Counted from the stretch's first letter, positions 35,012 through 43,959 are shown. The stretch: DNA of 63,245 nt from DASWJQ01 sp964517315 (GCA_964517315.1 CAZFCJ010000004.1:1-63245); one strand, 5' to 3'. Notes: generated by a model not told the origin, from the letters alone. Numbers and translations: made by a program.

Positions 35012-35401
35012 CTAACCGTTGGCAGCGTCATCCGTCTTATCGGCTTCGGCGGATGGCTCTTCCTCGGTCTCTTCGGCCGCCGGCGGCCGACGGGATTTCG
35101 GCGTGGGACGCCAGGCGTCCATCGGCTCGCCCTGGTTCCCTCGGTCCCCTGAGCCCTGGGGCTCTTTGTGCAGCGTTTCGTCCAGTTCCTCGAGGGCAGC
35201 CTCGCGCGCCAGCCGGTTGGGAAGATTGCGGAACTCTTGCGAAGCTCGGCTGAGCGTGTCCCAGACCTCGGAGCGGTACAGCCGGTTCAGAAAGCGGCCC
35301 ACGCTGCGCGCGAAGCGGGCGATTTCTCTCGGCCCGAGCACGAGCAGCGCGATCAGCAGGATGAAGGCCAGCTCGAGCGGCCCAACTCCGAGAAAGTCCA
35401 T
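35012..35401 (-). CDS. tatA: Twin-arginine translocase subunit TatA/TatB
   Basis: 129 aa. N-terminal transmembrane helix LGVGPLELAFILLIALLVLGP followed by an amphipathic helix (REIARFARSVGRFLNRLYR) and a long acidic tail. The length and the glutamate in GPLELAFIL are somewhat TatB-like, so the protein may act in place of both TatA and TatB. It overlaps nothing but lies 3 bp from both nusB (upstream) and tatC (downstream), forming a packed operon. Confidence 0.88.
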   Translation of the reverse strand: MDFLGVGPLELAFILLIALLVLGPREIARFARSVGRFLNRLYRSEVWDTLSRASQEFRNLPNRLAREAALEELDETLHKEPQGSGDRGNQGEPMDAWRPTPKSRRPPAAEETEEEPSAEADKTDDAANG

Positions 35402-35404
35402 CGC

Positions 35405-35851
35405 TCAGCCGGCGGGTTCGAGCTGCTGGCGGATCTCGTGCCGTCGCTCGGCCAGCGTTCCGAGCACGCCGTTGACGAAGCGGGAGCTGCTGTCCGAACC
35501 GAACAGTTTGGCCAGTTCAACCGCTTCGTTGATGGCCACCTTGACGGGCGTCTCGTCCGAAATGGCCAATTCCCAGAGCGCCATCCGCAGCAGGTTGCGG
35601 TCGACAACTGCGAGCTGGTCGACCGGCCATTCGGGGGCCGTGGAGGCGATCAGGCTGTCGAGCTTATCGGCGAGATTGAGTGTGCCCAGCACCAGCCGCC
35701 GCAGGTAGACAAGACCGCTCTCGGTGAGGTCCGCGTGCCGTTCGATGGCGCGCGCCAGCACCGCTTCGGGTGCGTGGCCGACGGAGTCGACTTCGTAAAG
35801 GATCTGCAGCGCTGCGGTGCGGACTTTGTGCCGCTCGTGCTTCTTTCCCAT
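35405..35851 (-). CDS. nusB: Transcription antitermination factor NusB
   Basis: 148 aa from the ATG at 35851, where the domain begins (MGKKHERHKVRTAALQILYE); the frame is open further upstream but lies in the previous gene. All-helical NusB fold marks: LVLGTLNLADKLDSLIAS, VDRNLLRMALWEL, PVKVAINEAVELAKLFGSDS, RFVNGVLGTL. It binds boxA RNA with S10 for rRNA antitermination. Located 10 bp after the Asp23 gene and 3 bp before tatA, in an operon with fabG. Confidence 0.93.
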   Translation of the reverse strand: MGKKHERHKVRTAALQILYEVDSVGHAPEAVLARAIERHADLTESGLVYLRRLVLGTLNLADKLDSLIASTAPEWPVDQLAVVDRNLLRMALWELAISDETPVKVAINEAVELAKLFGSDSSSRFVNGVLGTLAERRHEIRQQLEPAG

Positions 35852-35861
35852 CAGGTCGCCT

Positions 35862-36263
35862 TCAGACGGACCCTCCGTTCGCATCGGCTTCTCGATTGGG
35901 GACTTCGATATCAAGGATGTGAACATCGATCCTGTGGGCGGACATGCCGACCATTTCTTCGATGGCCCGGGCGACTTCCCGCTGCACGACCCGGCTGACT
36001 TCGCGCACGTTGATTTCCGGTTTCAGAATCAGGTAAAGCCCGACTTCGACCTGGCCATTTTCGACGTCGACCTCCACACCGTCTCCAACGCCGCGGCGGA
36101 AGAAACGATTGACCCCGCCGGGACGGGGTGCCAACGCGGCCACTCCCTCCACGCGCAGGGCGGTGAGCTGAGCAATCGTGACCAGAACGTTGGGAGCGAT
36201 GGTCGTGGTGCCAGGCGCCCGCTGCGGTTTCTTCCCCGATTCCATCCTTGCCGTCCTGTTCAC
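35862..36263 (-). CDS. Asp23/Gls24 family envelope stress protein
   Basis: 133 aa (ATG at 36245 is an alternative start six codons in). The family pattern TTTIAPNVLVTIAQLTALRV EG is present as TIAPNVLVTIAQL followed by EGVAAL, then GVEVDVENGQVEVGLYLIL and the helical segment VSRVVQREVARAIEEMVG. Asp23 proteins coat the membrane and respond to cell-envelope stress. Placement just upstream of nusB is a usual arrangement. It begins immediately after the fabG stop. Confidence 0.88.
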   Translation of the reverse strand: MNRTARMESGKKPQRAPGTTTIAPNVLVTIAQLTALRVEGVAALAPRPGGVNRFFRRGVGDGVEVDVENGQVEVGLYLILKPEINVREVSRVVQREVARAIEEMVGMSAHRIDVHILDIEVPNREADANGGSV

Positions 36264-37010
36264 CTAGAACATCGCCATGCCGCCGTCCACCGTCAAGATG
36301 TGACCGGTGACATAACCGGCCTCATCGGAGGCCAAATAGGCCACCGCCTTGGCGATTTCCTCTGGCTGACCCTTGCGACCGAGCGGGATCAGTTCGGTCA
36401 GCGACTCGCGCATCTCCTCGGAGACGTCCGACCAGATCTCCGTGTCGATGTAGCCCGCGGCGACGGCGTTGACGGTGATGTTTCTGGGTGCGACCTCGCG
36501 CGCAAGCGATTTGGTAAAGCCGATCTGCCCAGCTTTCGAAGCGGAGTAGTTCGTTTGGCCGGCGTTGCCCATCAGTCCGGAAACGGAGGTGATGTTGACG
36601 ATGCGTCCATAGCGCTTGCGCATCATATGACGAACGGCCGCCTTGGAGCAGCTAAAGGTGGATTTGAGGTTGACGCGCACTACGTCGTCCCAGTCGGATT
36701 CCGACATCGTCATGATCAATCCGTCGCGAGTGATGCCCGCGTTGTTGACCAATATCTGCAAGTCACCGAAATGGTCCACGGTGAACTTCACGAGATCCTG
36801 CGCCGACGGGTAGTCTCCGACGTCGGCCTGATAGGCAATGGCGTTTCCCCCGCTGGATTCGATCTGTGCCACAACTTCATCGGCCGCTTCATCACTGTGG
36901 TTGTAGTTCACGAGCACGCTCGCGCCGTGCGCGCCCAGTTCCTCGGCGATCGCACGGCCGATTCCGCGTGACCCGCCAGTGACGATGGCCACCTTTCCTT
37001 CGTAGTCCAT
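36264..37010 (-). CDS. fabG: 3-oxoacyl-ACP reductase (SDR)
   Basis: 248 aa from ATG 37010 (GGAG 8 nt upstream; GTG at 37016 also in frame). Rossmann motif TGGSRGIGRA, NNAG (LVNNAGITRDGL), catalytic Ser-Tyr-Lys in NITSVSGLMGNAGQTNYSAS and KAGQIGF, and the C-terminal GYVTGHILTVDGG. It reduces 3-oxoacyl-ACP with NADPH in fatty-acid synthesis; acetoacetyl-CoA reductase (PhaB) is a close alternative. First gene of a cluster with Asp23, nusB, tatA and tatC. Confidence 0.9.
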   Translation of the reverse strand: MDYEGKVAIVTGGSRGIGRAIAEELGAHGASVLVNYNHSDEAADEVVAQIESSGGNAIAYQADVGDYPSAQDLVKFTVDHFGDLQILVNNAGITRDGLIMTMSESDWDDVVRVNLKSTFSCSKAAVRHMMRKRYGRIVNITSVSGLMGNAGQTNYSASKAGQIGFTKSLAREVAPRNITVNAVAAGYIDTEIWSDVSEEMRESLTELIPLGRKGQPEEIAKAVAYLASDEAGYVTGHILTVDGGMAMF

Positions 37011-37067
37011 ACTCACTGCTCCATGTTCGGATCGTGTGGTTCAACAGCTTGAATGAGCTGGCGGCTT

Positions 37068-38138
37068 TCATCGGGCCCCCTGGTTTCCGGGGGGATTATA
37101 CTCGCGAAGCCCTGGAACCCCGATCTCGGCGGCGTTGCCGAGCAGATCCTGTGCGCTCAAACGCCGCTCGACCGCCTCTTCGGGCTCTTTGGCCAGGCTG
37201 TGAACGGCGTGGGTCAGCAGACGGTTGGCCGGTGCGGGGAGGCCGACTTCATCGCAAGCCCCGACCACGGCGCCGTTGAGCCAGGCCACTTCGGTGCGAC
37301 CGCGGGCCACGTCGTGAAAGATGGAAGGCATTTTTTCGCCGCGCGCCCCTCCTACCTGCCAGCGAAGCAAAGGCCGAGTCAGCCACGCCGGCAGTTCGGC
37401 GAGCCGCGCGAGCCAGGCGGATGGCGCCCCGGGCAAATTGTAGGTGGGGACTCCCATCGCCCGCATGACCCGATTCACTTCCCTCAGGCACTCCATCTCG
37501 AGTCTGTAAAGGCCCGGCTGAGCGTAGATTTTGCCCGGACTCAAGCCGGTGACGGCTGAAGTCGCGTTGCCCAGCAAATTGGCGAGCAGCTTGGACCACT
37601 TCAGCCCGGAGCGGGAGGGGTACCGGCGCGTCTTGATTCCCGCCTCTGTGAGACCCTCGGCGAGCGGACCCGCCATCGGATGGTCGGTGGCGAGGCCGAC
37701 CCCTCGGCGGCGCTGAACGGTGATTCGGGAGGGGGACTCGAGCCGTACGGTCGAGGTCAATGTGGCGGCGACCACTCGCCCCTCGCCGAGCAGCTGCGCC
37801 AGCAGGTGTTCGTTGCCGACGCCGTTCAAAAATGAAACCACCGGCGCGTCAGTTCCAATCGCGGCCAGCTGCTCCGCCGCCTCGCGGCAGTCATAGGCCT
37901 TGACCGTAAGCAGAATGAGATCCGGCTTGGCCAACTGGAGCGCTTCCTCGAGGACTGCGCTGGCCTGTGGTTCGGCCATGTGGAGTCCGCCGGCGGGATC
38001 CTCGACCCGGAGTCCATGGTTCCCCAGCGCTTCCACAAAGGCGGGGCGGCCCAAAAAAACGACCGGGTGTCCCGCGGCGGCCAGACGGCCGCCCAGATAG
38101 CCTCCGACGGCCCCTGCTCCAAAGACCAGGATCTTCAC
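37068..38138 (-). CDS. panE: 2-dehydropantoate 2-reductase (ApbA/PanE)
   Basis: 356 aa, a little longer than most. GTG start giving MKILVFGAGAVGGYLGG, the NADPH-binding motif. Family marks LILLTVKAYDCREAAEQL, VVSFLNGVGNEHLL and the catalytic Lys region RSGLKWSKLLANLLGNATSA. It reduces ketopantoate to pantoate for coenzyme A. It lies 7 bp downstream of parB and so reads as the last gene of the chromosome-partition transcript. No panB or panC nearby. Confidence 0.88.
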   Translation of the reverse strand: MKILVFGAGAVGGYLGGRLAAAGHPVVFLGRPAFVEALGNHGLRVEDPAGGLHMAEPQASAVLEEALQLAKPDLILLTVKAYDCREAAEQLAAIGTDAPVVSFLNGVGNEHLLAQLLGEGRVVAATLTSTVRLESPSRITVQRRRGVGLATDHPMAGPLAEGLTEAGIKTRRYPSRSGLKWSKLLANLLGNATSAVTGLSPGKIYAQPGLYRLEMECLREVNRVMRAMGVPTYNLPGAPSAWLARLAELPAWLTRPLLRWQVGGARGEKMPSIFHDVARGRTEVAWLNGAVVGACDEVGLPAPANRLLTHAVHSLAKEPEEAVERRLSAQDLLGNAAEIGVPGLREYNPPGNQGAR

Positions 38139-38144
38139 GCGGGC

Positions 38145-39005
38145 TCAGGAGTCTTGGTCTAACAGACGCTCGACCAACGTGTTGAGCTCTTCATCCGAAT
38201 AGAAGTGCAGCGTGAGCGTACCACCCTGGTCGCTGCGCCGCAGCTTGACCTTCGTGCCCAGCGCATCCCGCAGGTCTGACTCGAGGGCCTTCTCCTCGGG
38301 ATTGAGTTGTGGCGATTTCCGTCGCTTCTTGCGCCGTTTGCCGCCCAGCCTTCGGACGAGCGCCTCGGTTTGACGGACGTTCAAGCCCTGATCGAGCACG
38401 GTCTGCAGCGCGGCCAGCTGCGCCTCCTCACCGTCAAGACTCAAGAGGGCGCGCGCGTGGCCTTCCGAGAGCCGGCCTCGCTCGACGGCGGTCCGAGCTG
38501 CGTCGGGAAGGTTGAGCAGGCGCAAGGTGTTTGTAACCGTGGAGCGGCTCTTCCCGACTCGTTCGGCGATCTGCTCGTGCGACAGGTCGAAATCCTCGGC
38601 CAATTGGCGATAGCCTTCCGCCGCCTCGAGCGGGTTGAGGTCCTCTCGCTGCAGGTTTTCAATCAAGGCCCAAACGATCAGCTGTTCGTCGGTCGCTTCG
38701 CGCACTACGGCGGGGACGGTGCTCAAGCCGGCCTGACGGGCGGCCTGCAGGCGCCGCTCCCCGGCGATCAGAAGATACTGGTCGCTGTCCTCCGGCTGTG
38801 CGACGATAAGCGGCTGCAGTACCCCGTGCTCGCGGATCGAGTCGGCGAGCTCCGCCAGTTCACCGGCGTCGAAGTTTTGTCTAGGCTGGCGCGGGTTGCG
38901 CTCGATGGAATCGACGGGCAGCTCGCTCACTTCACTGGCGGCGGGCTTATCGCCGCTGGGGATGAGTGCGTCCAATCCTTTGCCCAGGCCCCGGCGTCGG
39001 CTCAT
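38145..39005 (-). CDS. parB: Chromosome partitioning protein ParB
   Basis: 286 aa from the ATG at 39005 (GAGGAGG 6 nt upstream); frame upstream of this is non-coding overlap with parA. Begins SRRRGLGKGLDALIP; CTP-binding ParB/Srx motif region includes PVDSIERNPRQPRQNF and LLIAGERRLQAARQAGL; helix-turn-helix region FDLSHEQIAERVGKSRSTV. The C-terminus is a dimerisation domain. One bp after parA. I saw no full parS site (TGTTTCACGTGAAACA) in the window. Confidence 0.94.
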   Translation of the reverse strand: MSRRRGLGKGLDALIPSGDKPAASEVSELPVDSIERNPRQPRQNFDAGELAELADSIREHGVLQPLIVAQPEDSDQYLLIAGERRLQAARQAGLSTVPAVVREATDEQLIVWALIENLQREDLNPLEAAEGYRQLAEDFDLSHEQIAERVGKSRSTVTNTLRLLNLPDAARTAVERGRLSEGHARALLSLDGEEAQLAALQTVLDQGLNVRQTEALVRRLGGKRRKKRRKSPQLNPEEKALESDLRDALGTKVKLRRSDQGGTLTLHFYSDEELNTLVERLLDQDS

Positions 39006-39006
39006 A

Positions 39007-39810
39007 TCAGGCCTCCTCACGCGCGGCGACGGAGGGGACACGGATGCCGTCGGCTTGCAGGATCTCGTCCGCCAGCGCCTGGTAGCCGAGGGCGCCAGCG
39101 GAGCGCGGCGCATATTCGGAGATCGGCAGTCCATGCGATGGGGCCTCCGCGAGCCGCACGCTGCGTGGGATCACGGTCGTAAATACCTTGTCCGAGAAAT
39201 GGCGTCGGACTTCGTCGACGACGTCTTGAGCGAGATTGGTGCGGGCATCGTACATCGTCATCAACAGGCCGCGTATGCGCAGCTCGGGGTAGTAGGCCCT
39301 GCGGACCCGCTCGATGGTACCCATGAGCTGGGAAAGCCCTTCGAGCGCCAGGTATTCACACTGAATGGGAATGAGCACCCCGTCGCTCGCCGCCACCAAC
39401 CCGTTGATGGTCAGGATCCCGAGCGAGGGTGGGCAGTCCACCAGGATGTAATCGTAGCGGCCATCGAGCGGCGCCAGGGCTTCGGCGAGGAGACGGCCCC
39501 GACCCTCCATGTCCACCAACTCGACCTGGGCTCCCGCCAGCCCGGCGGTGGAAGGGAGCAGTGAGAGCTGAAGTTTCGTGTTGCGCAGAATGTTGTCCGC
39601 GGCGGGGACTTCACCGATCAGTGTCTCATAGGTCCCGCTCTCGACTTGACGATGATTGACGCCCAGGCATGAGGTCGCGTTTGACTGTGGATCGAGGTCC
39701 ACGAGCAGGACGCGTTGATCGCGCAGGGCGAGGTACGCGCCCAAATTAATGGCGGTGGTCGTCTTGCCCACGCCGCCCTTTTGATTGACCATGGAGATGA
39801 TGCGCGTCAT
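39007..39810 (-). CDS. parA: Chromosome partitioning ATPase ParA/Soj
   Basis: 267 aa. Deviant Walker A QKGGVGKTTTAINLGAYLA at residue 9, Walker A-prime VLLVDLDPQSNATSCLG, and Walker B YILVDCPPSLGILTING. With ParB it moves and separates replication origins. Its start overlaps the end of the PfkB-type gene by 4 bp. A second ParA-like gene without ParB is at 44402. Confidence 0.94.
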   Translation of the reverse strand: MTRIISMVNQKGGVGKTTTAINLGAYLALRDQRVLLVDLDPQSNATSCLGVNHRQVESGTYETLIGEVPAADNILRNTKLQLSLLPSTAGLAGAQVELVDMEGRGRLLAEALAPLDGRYDYILVDCPPSLGILTINGLVAASDGVLIPIQCEYLALEGLSQLMGTIERVRRAYYPELRIRGLLMTMYDARTNLAQDVVDEVRRHFSDKVFTTVIPRSVRLAEAPSHGLPISEYAPRSAGALGYQALADEILQADGIRVPSVAAREEA

Positions 39811-40652
39811 GAGTTCGCTCGTGCCGCCTGGATCTCTTCGCTCGTGGGTACCGATTCTAGACCGACCCGCCCGACGGAGCGAGAGGCCAGCTTGTTGGCA
39901 AAATGGGCCGCCTTGATCGGATCGGCCGTCTCATCGTAGCGGATCACGAACGAAGGGGCAAAGATGTCGCCGGCACCCGTAGGGTCAATCTGCTCCTCGT
40001 GCGGTGCCGGGACGTGGGTAGGGGTCCCCTCCTGAAAAACTCGGGCTCCATCCTCGCCGGCCGTGAGGACGAAGAGAGGGTACCGTCCTGCCAGACGCTT
40101 GATCCAGCTCCTTTCGCCGTTGATGTCCTCCTCGCTAAGGATGCAGATGTCGCCGTTGGGCAGGGAGCGGAAGACGTCGTCGGCGTCCTTGCGGCTCACC
40201 TTGCCGTCGGCGCTCCAGCGCCGCAGCCATCCTTGCGGGGTGAGCAGAAGCGTCGAGTCGGGGAACGCGCCGGCCAAGCCCGGGTCGATTTCGTCGGCGA
40301 TCGGCGCCAAATGGACCCAGCGCGCGCCGCGCCAGGCCTCGGGGACGCAGTCCAGGTCCAAATCCAGGGCGCGGCCGTGAAGGCGCTGCTCCCGCTTGCC
40401 GTCGATGTACTCGTTGACGAATGAGGTGGACTCCGGACTGTCGATGACGTGCAGTCTTAGGCCGCGCAGGGGCGACAGATCGAGCTCCTCGGCGGCGGAG
40501 GTGACGACGCCGACCCGCACGCCAAAGGCCGCCGCGGTGAGGCCGGCGAACGCGGCCGTTCCTCCCAGTCGGGCGCCGCCGGGAGTTTCATCCCTCGAGA
40601 GGTGTCCGACGATCAAGTAATCAACTGGCGCGCGGCGACTTGGTCCGACCAT
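39807..40652 (-). CDS. PfkB-family carbohydrate kinase
   Basis: 281 aa. Two PfkB marks: an N-terminal glycine-rich stretch (GGARLGGTAAFAGLTAAAFG) and the C-terminal catalytic motif DPTGAGDIFAPSFVIRY with the base aspartate. The substrate is a sugar or nucleoside but not predictable; short lid sequence suggests a ribokinase/adenosine-kinase-like member. It sits between khpB and parA and overlaps parA by 4 bp, a placement seen in some Chloroflexota and not functionally explained. Confidence 0.85.
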   Translation of the reverse strand: MVGPSRRAPVDYLIVGHLSRDETPGGARLGGTAAFAGLTAAAFGVRVGVVTSAAEELDLSPLRGLRLHVIDSPESTSFVNEYIDGKREQRLHGRALDLDLDCVPEAWRGARWVHLAPIADEIDPGLAGAFPDSTLLLTPQGWLRRWSADGKVSRKDADDVFRSLPNGDICILSEEDINGERSWIKRLAGRYPLFVLTAGEDGARVFQEGTPTHVPAPHEEQIDPTGAGDIFAPSFVIRYDETADPIKAAHFANKLASRSVGRVGLESVPTSEEIQAARANS

Positions 40653-40694
40653 GCTGGCCTTGGGAGCTCCGTAGTTCCTGGGAGAGATGTCCTC

Positions 40695-41432
40695 TCAAGC
40701 CTCGGGGATGATCGTTACTTTGCGGCGGTCCCCTTCGCCGACGCTCTGGGTGCGGACGCTGGGATGGTCGCGCAGCTCCACATGGATAATCCGGCGCTCG
40801 TTGGGGGGCATTGGCTCGAGGGCCAAGGTCCGTCCCCGCTCGACCGCCTGGTCGGCCATGCGACGGGCGAGGCGCCGCAGAGTTTGCTCACGACGGGCCC
40901 GGTATCCTTCAATATCGATCACCAGCGGAACTGATTTCTTGAGTTCCTTCCCGAGGATCAGGCGGACGATGTACTGCAGGTCGTCCAATGTGTCACCGTG
41001 ACGACCGATCAGAATGCTGAGGTCGCTGCCGGTGATGTCGACCAGCAGCGGGCGGGTGCGACCGGGTGCGTCCGGCTCGCCCCAGCGGGCCTCGATGTCG
41101 GCCTCGACCTCCATCAGCTCAAGCAGGTCTTCCACGGTGTCCCTGGCCAGCTGAACGGTCAGGGCGTCTTCGTCTTCCTCGAGCTCGAATTCGCGTTCGG
41201 CTGGCTCTCCCGGTGAAGGGCGTTCGGCCTCCATGGGCTCCGGGGCGTCCCCGCGCAGCGTCAGGCGAACTCGGGCCTGGCGTGCGCCGACTCCGAACAG
41301 ACCCTCGCGGCCTTCGTCCAGCACCTCGACCTCCAAATCGTCGGGCGCGACCCCCAGCTCTTGGGCGCCGAGGGAGATGGCCTCGTCCACGGTCGGGGCG
41401 ATTTTCTCGATACTTGGTTTGCTTTCTGGCAT
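40695..41432 (-). CDS. khpB: RNA-binding protein KhpB (Jag/EloR)
   Basis: 245 aa. Jag_N domain (TVDEAISLGAQELGVAPDDL, EGLFGVGARQARVRL), then an acidic linker, a KH domain (SDLSILIGRHGDTLDDLQYI) and an R3H domain (RRLARRMADQAVERGRTLAL, NERRIIHVELRDHPSVRT). It binds small RNAs and influences cell elongation and division in Gram-positive bacteria. It follows yidC, the usual position. Confidence 0.92.
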   Translation of the reverse strand: MPESKPSIEKIAPTVDEAISLGAQELGVAPDDLEVEVLDEGREGLFGVGARQARVRLTLRGDAPEPMEAERPSPGEPAEREFELEEDEDALTVQLARDTVEDLLELMEVEADIEARWGEPDAPGRTRPLLVDITGSDLSILIGRHGDTLDDLQYIVRLILGKELKKSVPLVIDIEGYRARREQTLRRLARRMADQAVERGRTLALEPMPPNERRIIHVELRDHPSVRTQSVGEGDRRKVTIIPEA

Positions 41433-41462
41433 GCCTGGATTCCCTGTCGTTGACGCGAGTGC

Positions 41463-42218
41463 TTAGCTGCGGCTGAACAGCTCCGACCAGTCCACGTCAC
41501 CCGTCACAGCGTACTGGAACACCTGCAGGATATTGGAGGCGACGAAGTAGAGCGCCAAGCCGGCGGCGAACGTATAGGCGAAGTAACCGAGCAAAAGGGG
41601 CATGTAAAGAGACATCATCTGCGTCATCTGCGCGCCCTGGCCCTGCCCCGCGCCGGTGGCGGGAGTGGTCAGCTTCGTGGACAGCCAGGTGGTCAGGACG
41701 ACCAGAATGGTCAAGACCGGGATCCCAAACGGGATCCCCGGCAGGTGAAGGCGCTCAGGCTGTCCCAGCTCCATCCACAGAAAGCGGCTGTTGAGCGGAA
41801 TCAATCCGCTGGGGATGGCGGGATAAATGTGCTTTGAGAGCTCGTAGAGCTGGAGGGGGGCGTCGGCCAGCGCGCGGATGATGGACTGGTACAGGCCGAT
41901 GATGATCGGAAACTGGATTACGAGTGGCAGACAACCGGCCAGCGGATTGACCCCCATCTCACGGTAAAGTTTGAGCATCTCCTCCTGTTGCTTCGCCCGG
42001 TCGTCCTTGTACTTCTTCTGGATCTTCTTCGCCTGTTTGGATTCCTGCAGCTCCTGCATCTTCTTCGTGCTGCGCTGCTGCTGATAGGTCAACGGGAACG
42101 TGATCATCCGAATGATGCCGGTCAGGACGATGATGGCCAGTCCGAAGTTCTGCCCCAGCAATTCATAGATGAAGAGCAGGGCGTTGATCATTGGGTTTAG
42201 AACGATCAAATCCCACAT
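41463..42218 (-). CDS. yidC: Membrane protein insertase YidC/OxaI
   Basis: 251 aa, short Gram-positive-type form without the large periplasmic domain. First helix INALLFIYELLGQNFGLAII, then the cytoplasmic hairpin (TKKMQELQESKQAKKIQKKY), QFPIIIGLYQSIIRALAD, and the C-terminal helices (MSLYMPLLLGYFAYTFAAGL). It inserts and folds membrane proteins with or without SecYEG. Sits between a beta-propeller lipoprotein gene and khpB. Confidence 0.94.
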   Translation of the reverse strand: MWDLIVLNPMINALLFIYELLGQNFGLAIIVLTGIIRMITFPLTYQQQRSTKKMQELQESKQAKKIQKKYKDDRAKQQEEMLKLYREMGVNPLAGCLPLVIQFPIIIGLYQSIIRALADAPLQLYELSKHIYPAIPSGLIPLNSRFLWMELGQPERLHLPGIPFGIPVLTILVVLTTWLSTKLTTPATGAGQGQGAQMTQMMSLYMPLLLGYFAYTFAAGLALYFVASNILQVFQYAVTGDVDWSELFSRS

Positions 42219-42230
42219 TGTTAAGTAACT

Positions 42231-43313
42231 TTACTCCTCCGCGGGTTGGAACGTCCAGCGGATGGCGCCGGACTCCGAGTCCATCGCCGTCAGCAGACTC
42301 TCACCGTCTACGGCCGTCACCAACAACGAATCGTTCACGATCAGCGGATCGGCTAACAGCCTGCCCTCGAGCGGCTGCTCCCACACCGGATCGTTGGTCT
42401 CGCCCTGGCGGGCGAAGACCGTCCCTTGTTCGGTCACGAAGAACACCCGGCCCTCGGCGTAGACCGGACTGGCGGCCACACCGCCGTCGAGCGCGTTCTT
42501 CCACACGGTCGTTCCCTGCTCGTCGACGGCGTACAGTGCACCGCTCACGTCACCGAAGTACGCCAGGCCGTCGCCGATCGCCGGATTGCCCCATACCCAA
42601 TCGTCGGTCGGCACCGTCCAGGCCACCTCGCCGCTTTCCTCGTCGATCGCGTTGAGGGCCTCGCCGAATGTGCCGGTCAAGAGCAAGCCGTTCAAGCGGG
42701 CCGGCTGATCGGCGAGGGCGCCACCCAGTCGGCGGCTCCAGATCAACGACCCGTCTTCGGCGTTCAGCGCATACACATGGTGGTCGAGCGCAGCCACGTA
42801 TGCTCGATCGCCGACCACAAGCGGCCGCGCCCAGATCGAGTGTTGCGACTCGAACGTCCAGGCCAGCTCCCCGTCCTCCAGGTCAAGCGCGTACAGGTTG
42901 CGGTCGGACGAAGGGACGAGCAACAGATCACCGGCGACGGAGGCACCTCCGACGATCCGCCCATCGGAAAGCTTGCGTTCCCAGATCAGCCGGCCGTCGT
43001 CGCGGCCGAGGGCGAAGACGACCCCCTGGTAGCCGCCCACAAAGAGACGGTCCTCATGTAGTGTGGGCGGGGCGTAGAATCCGCCGTCGCCTTCAATCTC
43101 GGGGCTGAAGCGCCACAGCTCCTCCCCGTCGTCCAAACCGACGGCGTATACGGCCTGGTTGAACGCGACGTAGGCGCGTTCCCCGTCGGCCACCAGTCCC
43201 GGCCAGCTTGAGCTGGGGTTTGTCGCCCCGGCGCAGCCGGCCAGGAGGAGAGCGACCAGCGGCAGGAGCAACCAAAGCGGCCGGAAGCGGCGGGTTGAGA
43301 GATGGGGTGCCAT
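42231..43313 (-). CDS. PQQ-like beta-propeller lipoprotein (BamB-like)
   Basis: 360 aa. Lipoprotein signal LLPLVALLLAGC. Seven or so repeats of the PQQ/quinoprotein propeller type, visible as VYAVGLDDGEELWRF, VFALGRDDGRLIWERKL, LYALDLEDGELAWTF, VYALNAEDGSLIWSRRL, LNAIDEESGEVAWTV and LYAVDEQGTTVWKN. No PQQ ligands are evident, so it is likely a protein-contact scaffold, as BamB is for outer-membrane assembly. Its position between yidD and yidC suggests a role in insertion or folding at the membrane; this is inference. Confidence 0.85.
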   Translation of the reverse strand: MAPHLSTRRFRPLWLLLPLVALLLAGCAGATNPSSSWPGLVADGERAYVAFNQAVYAVGLDDGEELWRFSPEIEGDGGFYAPPTLHEDRLFVGGYQGVVFALGRDDGRLIWERKLSDGRIVGGASVAGDLLLVPSSDRNLYALDLEDGELAWTFESQHSIWARPLVVGDRAYVAALDHHVYALNAEDGSLIWSRRLGGALADQPARLNGLLLTGTFGEALNAIDEESGEVAWTVPTDDWVWGNPAIGDGLAYFGDVSGALYAVDEQGTTVWKNALDGGVAASPVYAEGRVFFVTEQGTVFARQGETNDPVWEQPLEGRLLADPLIVNDSLLVTAVDGESLLTAMDSESGAIRWTFQPAEE

Positions 43314-43320
43314 GGAACTC

Positions 43321-43608
43321 CTATGGGACGGGATCGTGGCCGCCGGGGTGAAACGGCTGACAGCGCAGGATCCGCCAAACCGCCAAAGCGCCTCCTTTGA
43401 CCAGGCCGTATTTGGCGATGGCCTGATAGCCGTAGTGCGAGCAGGTCGGGTAGAAGCGGCAGGTGCCGGCGGGCAGCGCTCGGGATGCGGTCTGCTGGTA
43501 CAAGCGAATCAGGGCGAGAACGGGAAGTCGGGCCAGCGTACCCCAACGCAGCGGGATTTCAGACAGCGATGGCTCGGTGTGATAGTGCGTGTTGTCCTCA
43601 ACGGTCAT
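43321..43608 (-). CDS. yidD: Membrane protein insertion efficiency factor YidD
   Basis: 95 aa from ATG 43608, which overlaps the rnpA stop (ATGA) and follows GGAGGAAG. Signature: LALIRLYQQTASRALPAGTC then RFYPTCSHYGYQAIAKYG and LRCQPFHPGGHDPVP. The frame is open far upstream but that part overlaps rnpA. YidD proteins assist YidC and are membrane-associated by an amphipathic helix. Confidence 0.93.
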   Translation of the reverse strand: MTVEDNTHYHTEPSLSEIPLRWGTLARLPVLALIRLYQQTASRALPAGTCRFYPTCSHYGYQAIAKYGLVKGGALAVWRILRCQPFHPGGHDPVP

Positions 43609-43955
43609 GCGTCTTCCTCCGGGCGAAGCACGCCCGCCTGCTCGAGCAGGTCCTGAACGGCCGCGGTCAGCTCTTCCCAGGGAGCCTCTAACAGCTGCAC
43701 CCGGGCAATAAATACCAGATCCCACCCCGGCTTGGTGGTCCGAAGGTGAGGCTGCAATGCGTGCCGCAGGCGGCGCTTGGCCCGATTTCGCTCCGTAGCT
43801 TTGCGGAGTCCCCGGCTGGTGGTGACCCCGAATCGAGGTTGCCCCAGCGAGTTGGGGCTCACTACCAGAACAACGAGCGGGTGGGCATAGGTTCTGCCAG
43901 TACGCCGCACCCGCTTGAAGTCGGTTGGGCTGGTAAGCCGGAAGTTGCGTTCCAT
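43605..43955 (-). CDS. rnpA: Ribonuclease P protein component
   Basis: 116 aa. Start SPTDFKRVRRTGRTYAHP; the RNR signature is RKATERNRAKRRLRHAL. With the RnpB RNA it trims the 5-prime end of precursor tRNAs. No Shine-Dalgarno is present: an 11-bp hairpin (43960-43984) ends only 4 nt before the ATG. The stop overlaps yidD. Confidence 0.93.
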   Translation of the reverse strand: MERNFRLTSPTDFKRVRRTGRTYAHPLVVLVVSPNSLGQPRFGVTTSRGLRKATERNRAKRRLRHALQPHLRTTKPGWDLVFIARVQLLEAPWEELTAAVQDLLEQAGVLRPEEDA

Positions 43956-43959
43956 TCGG

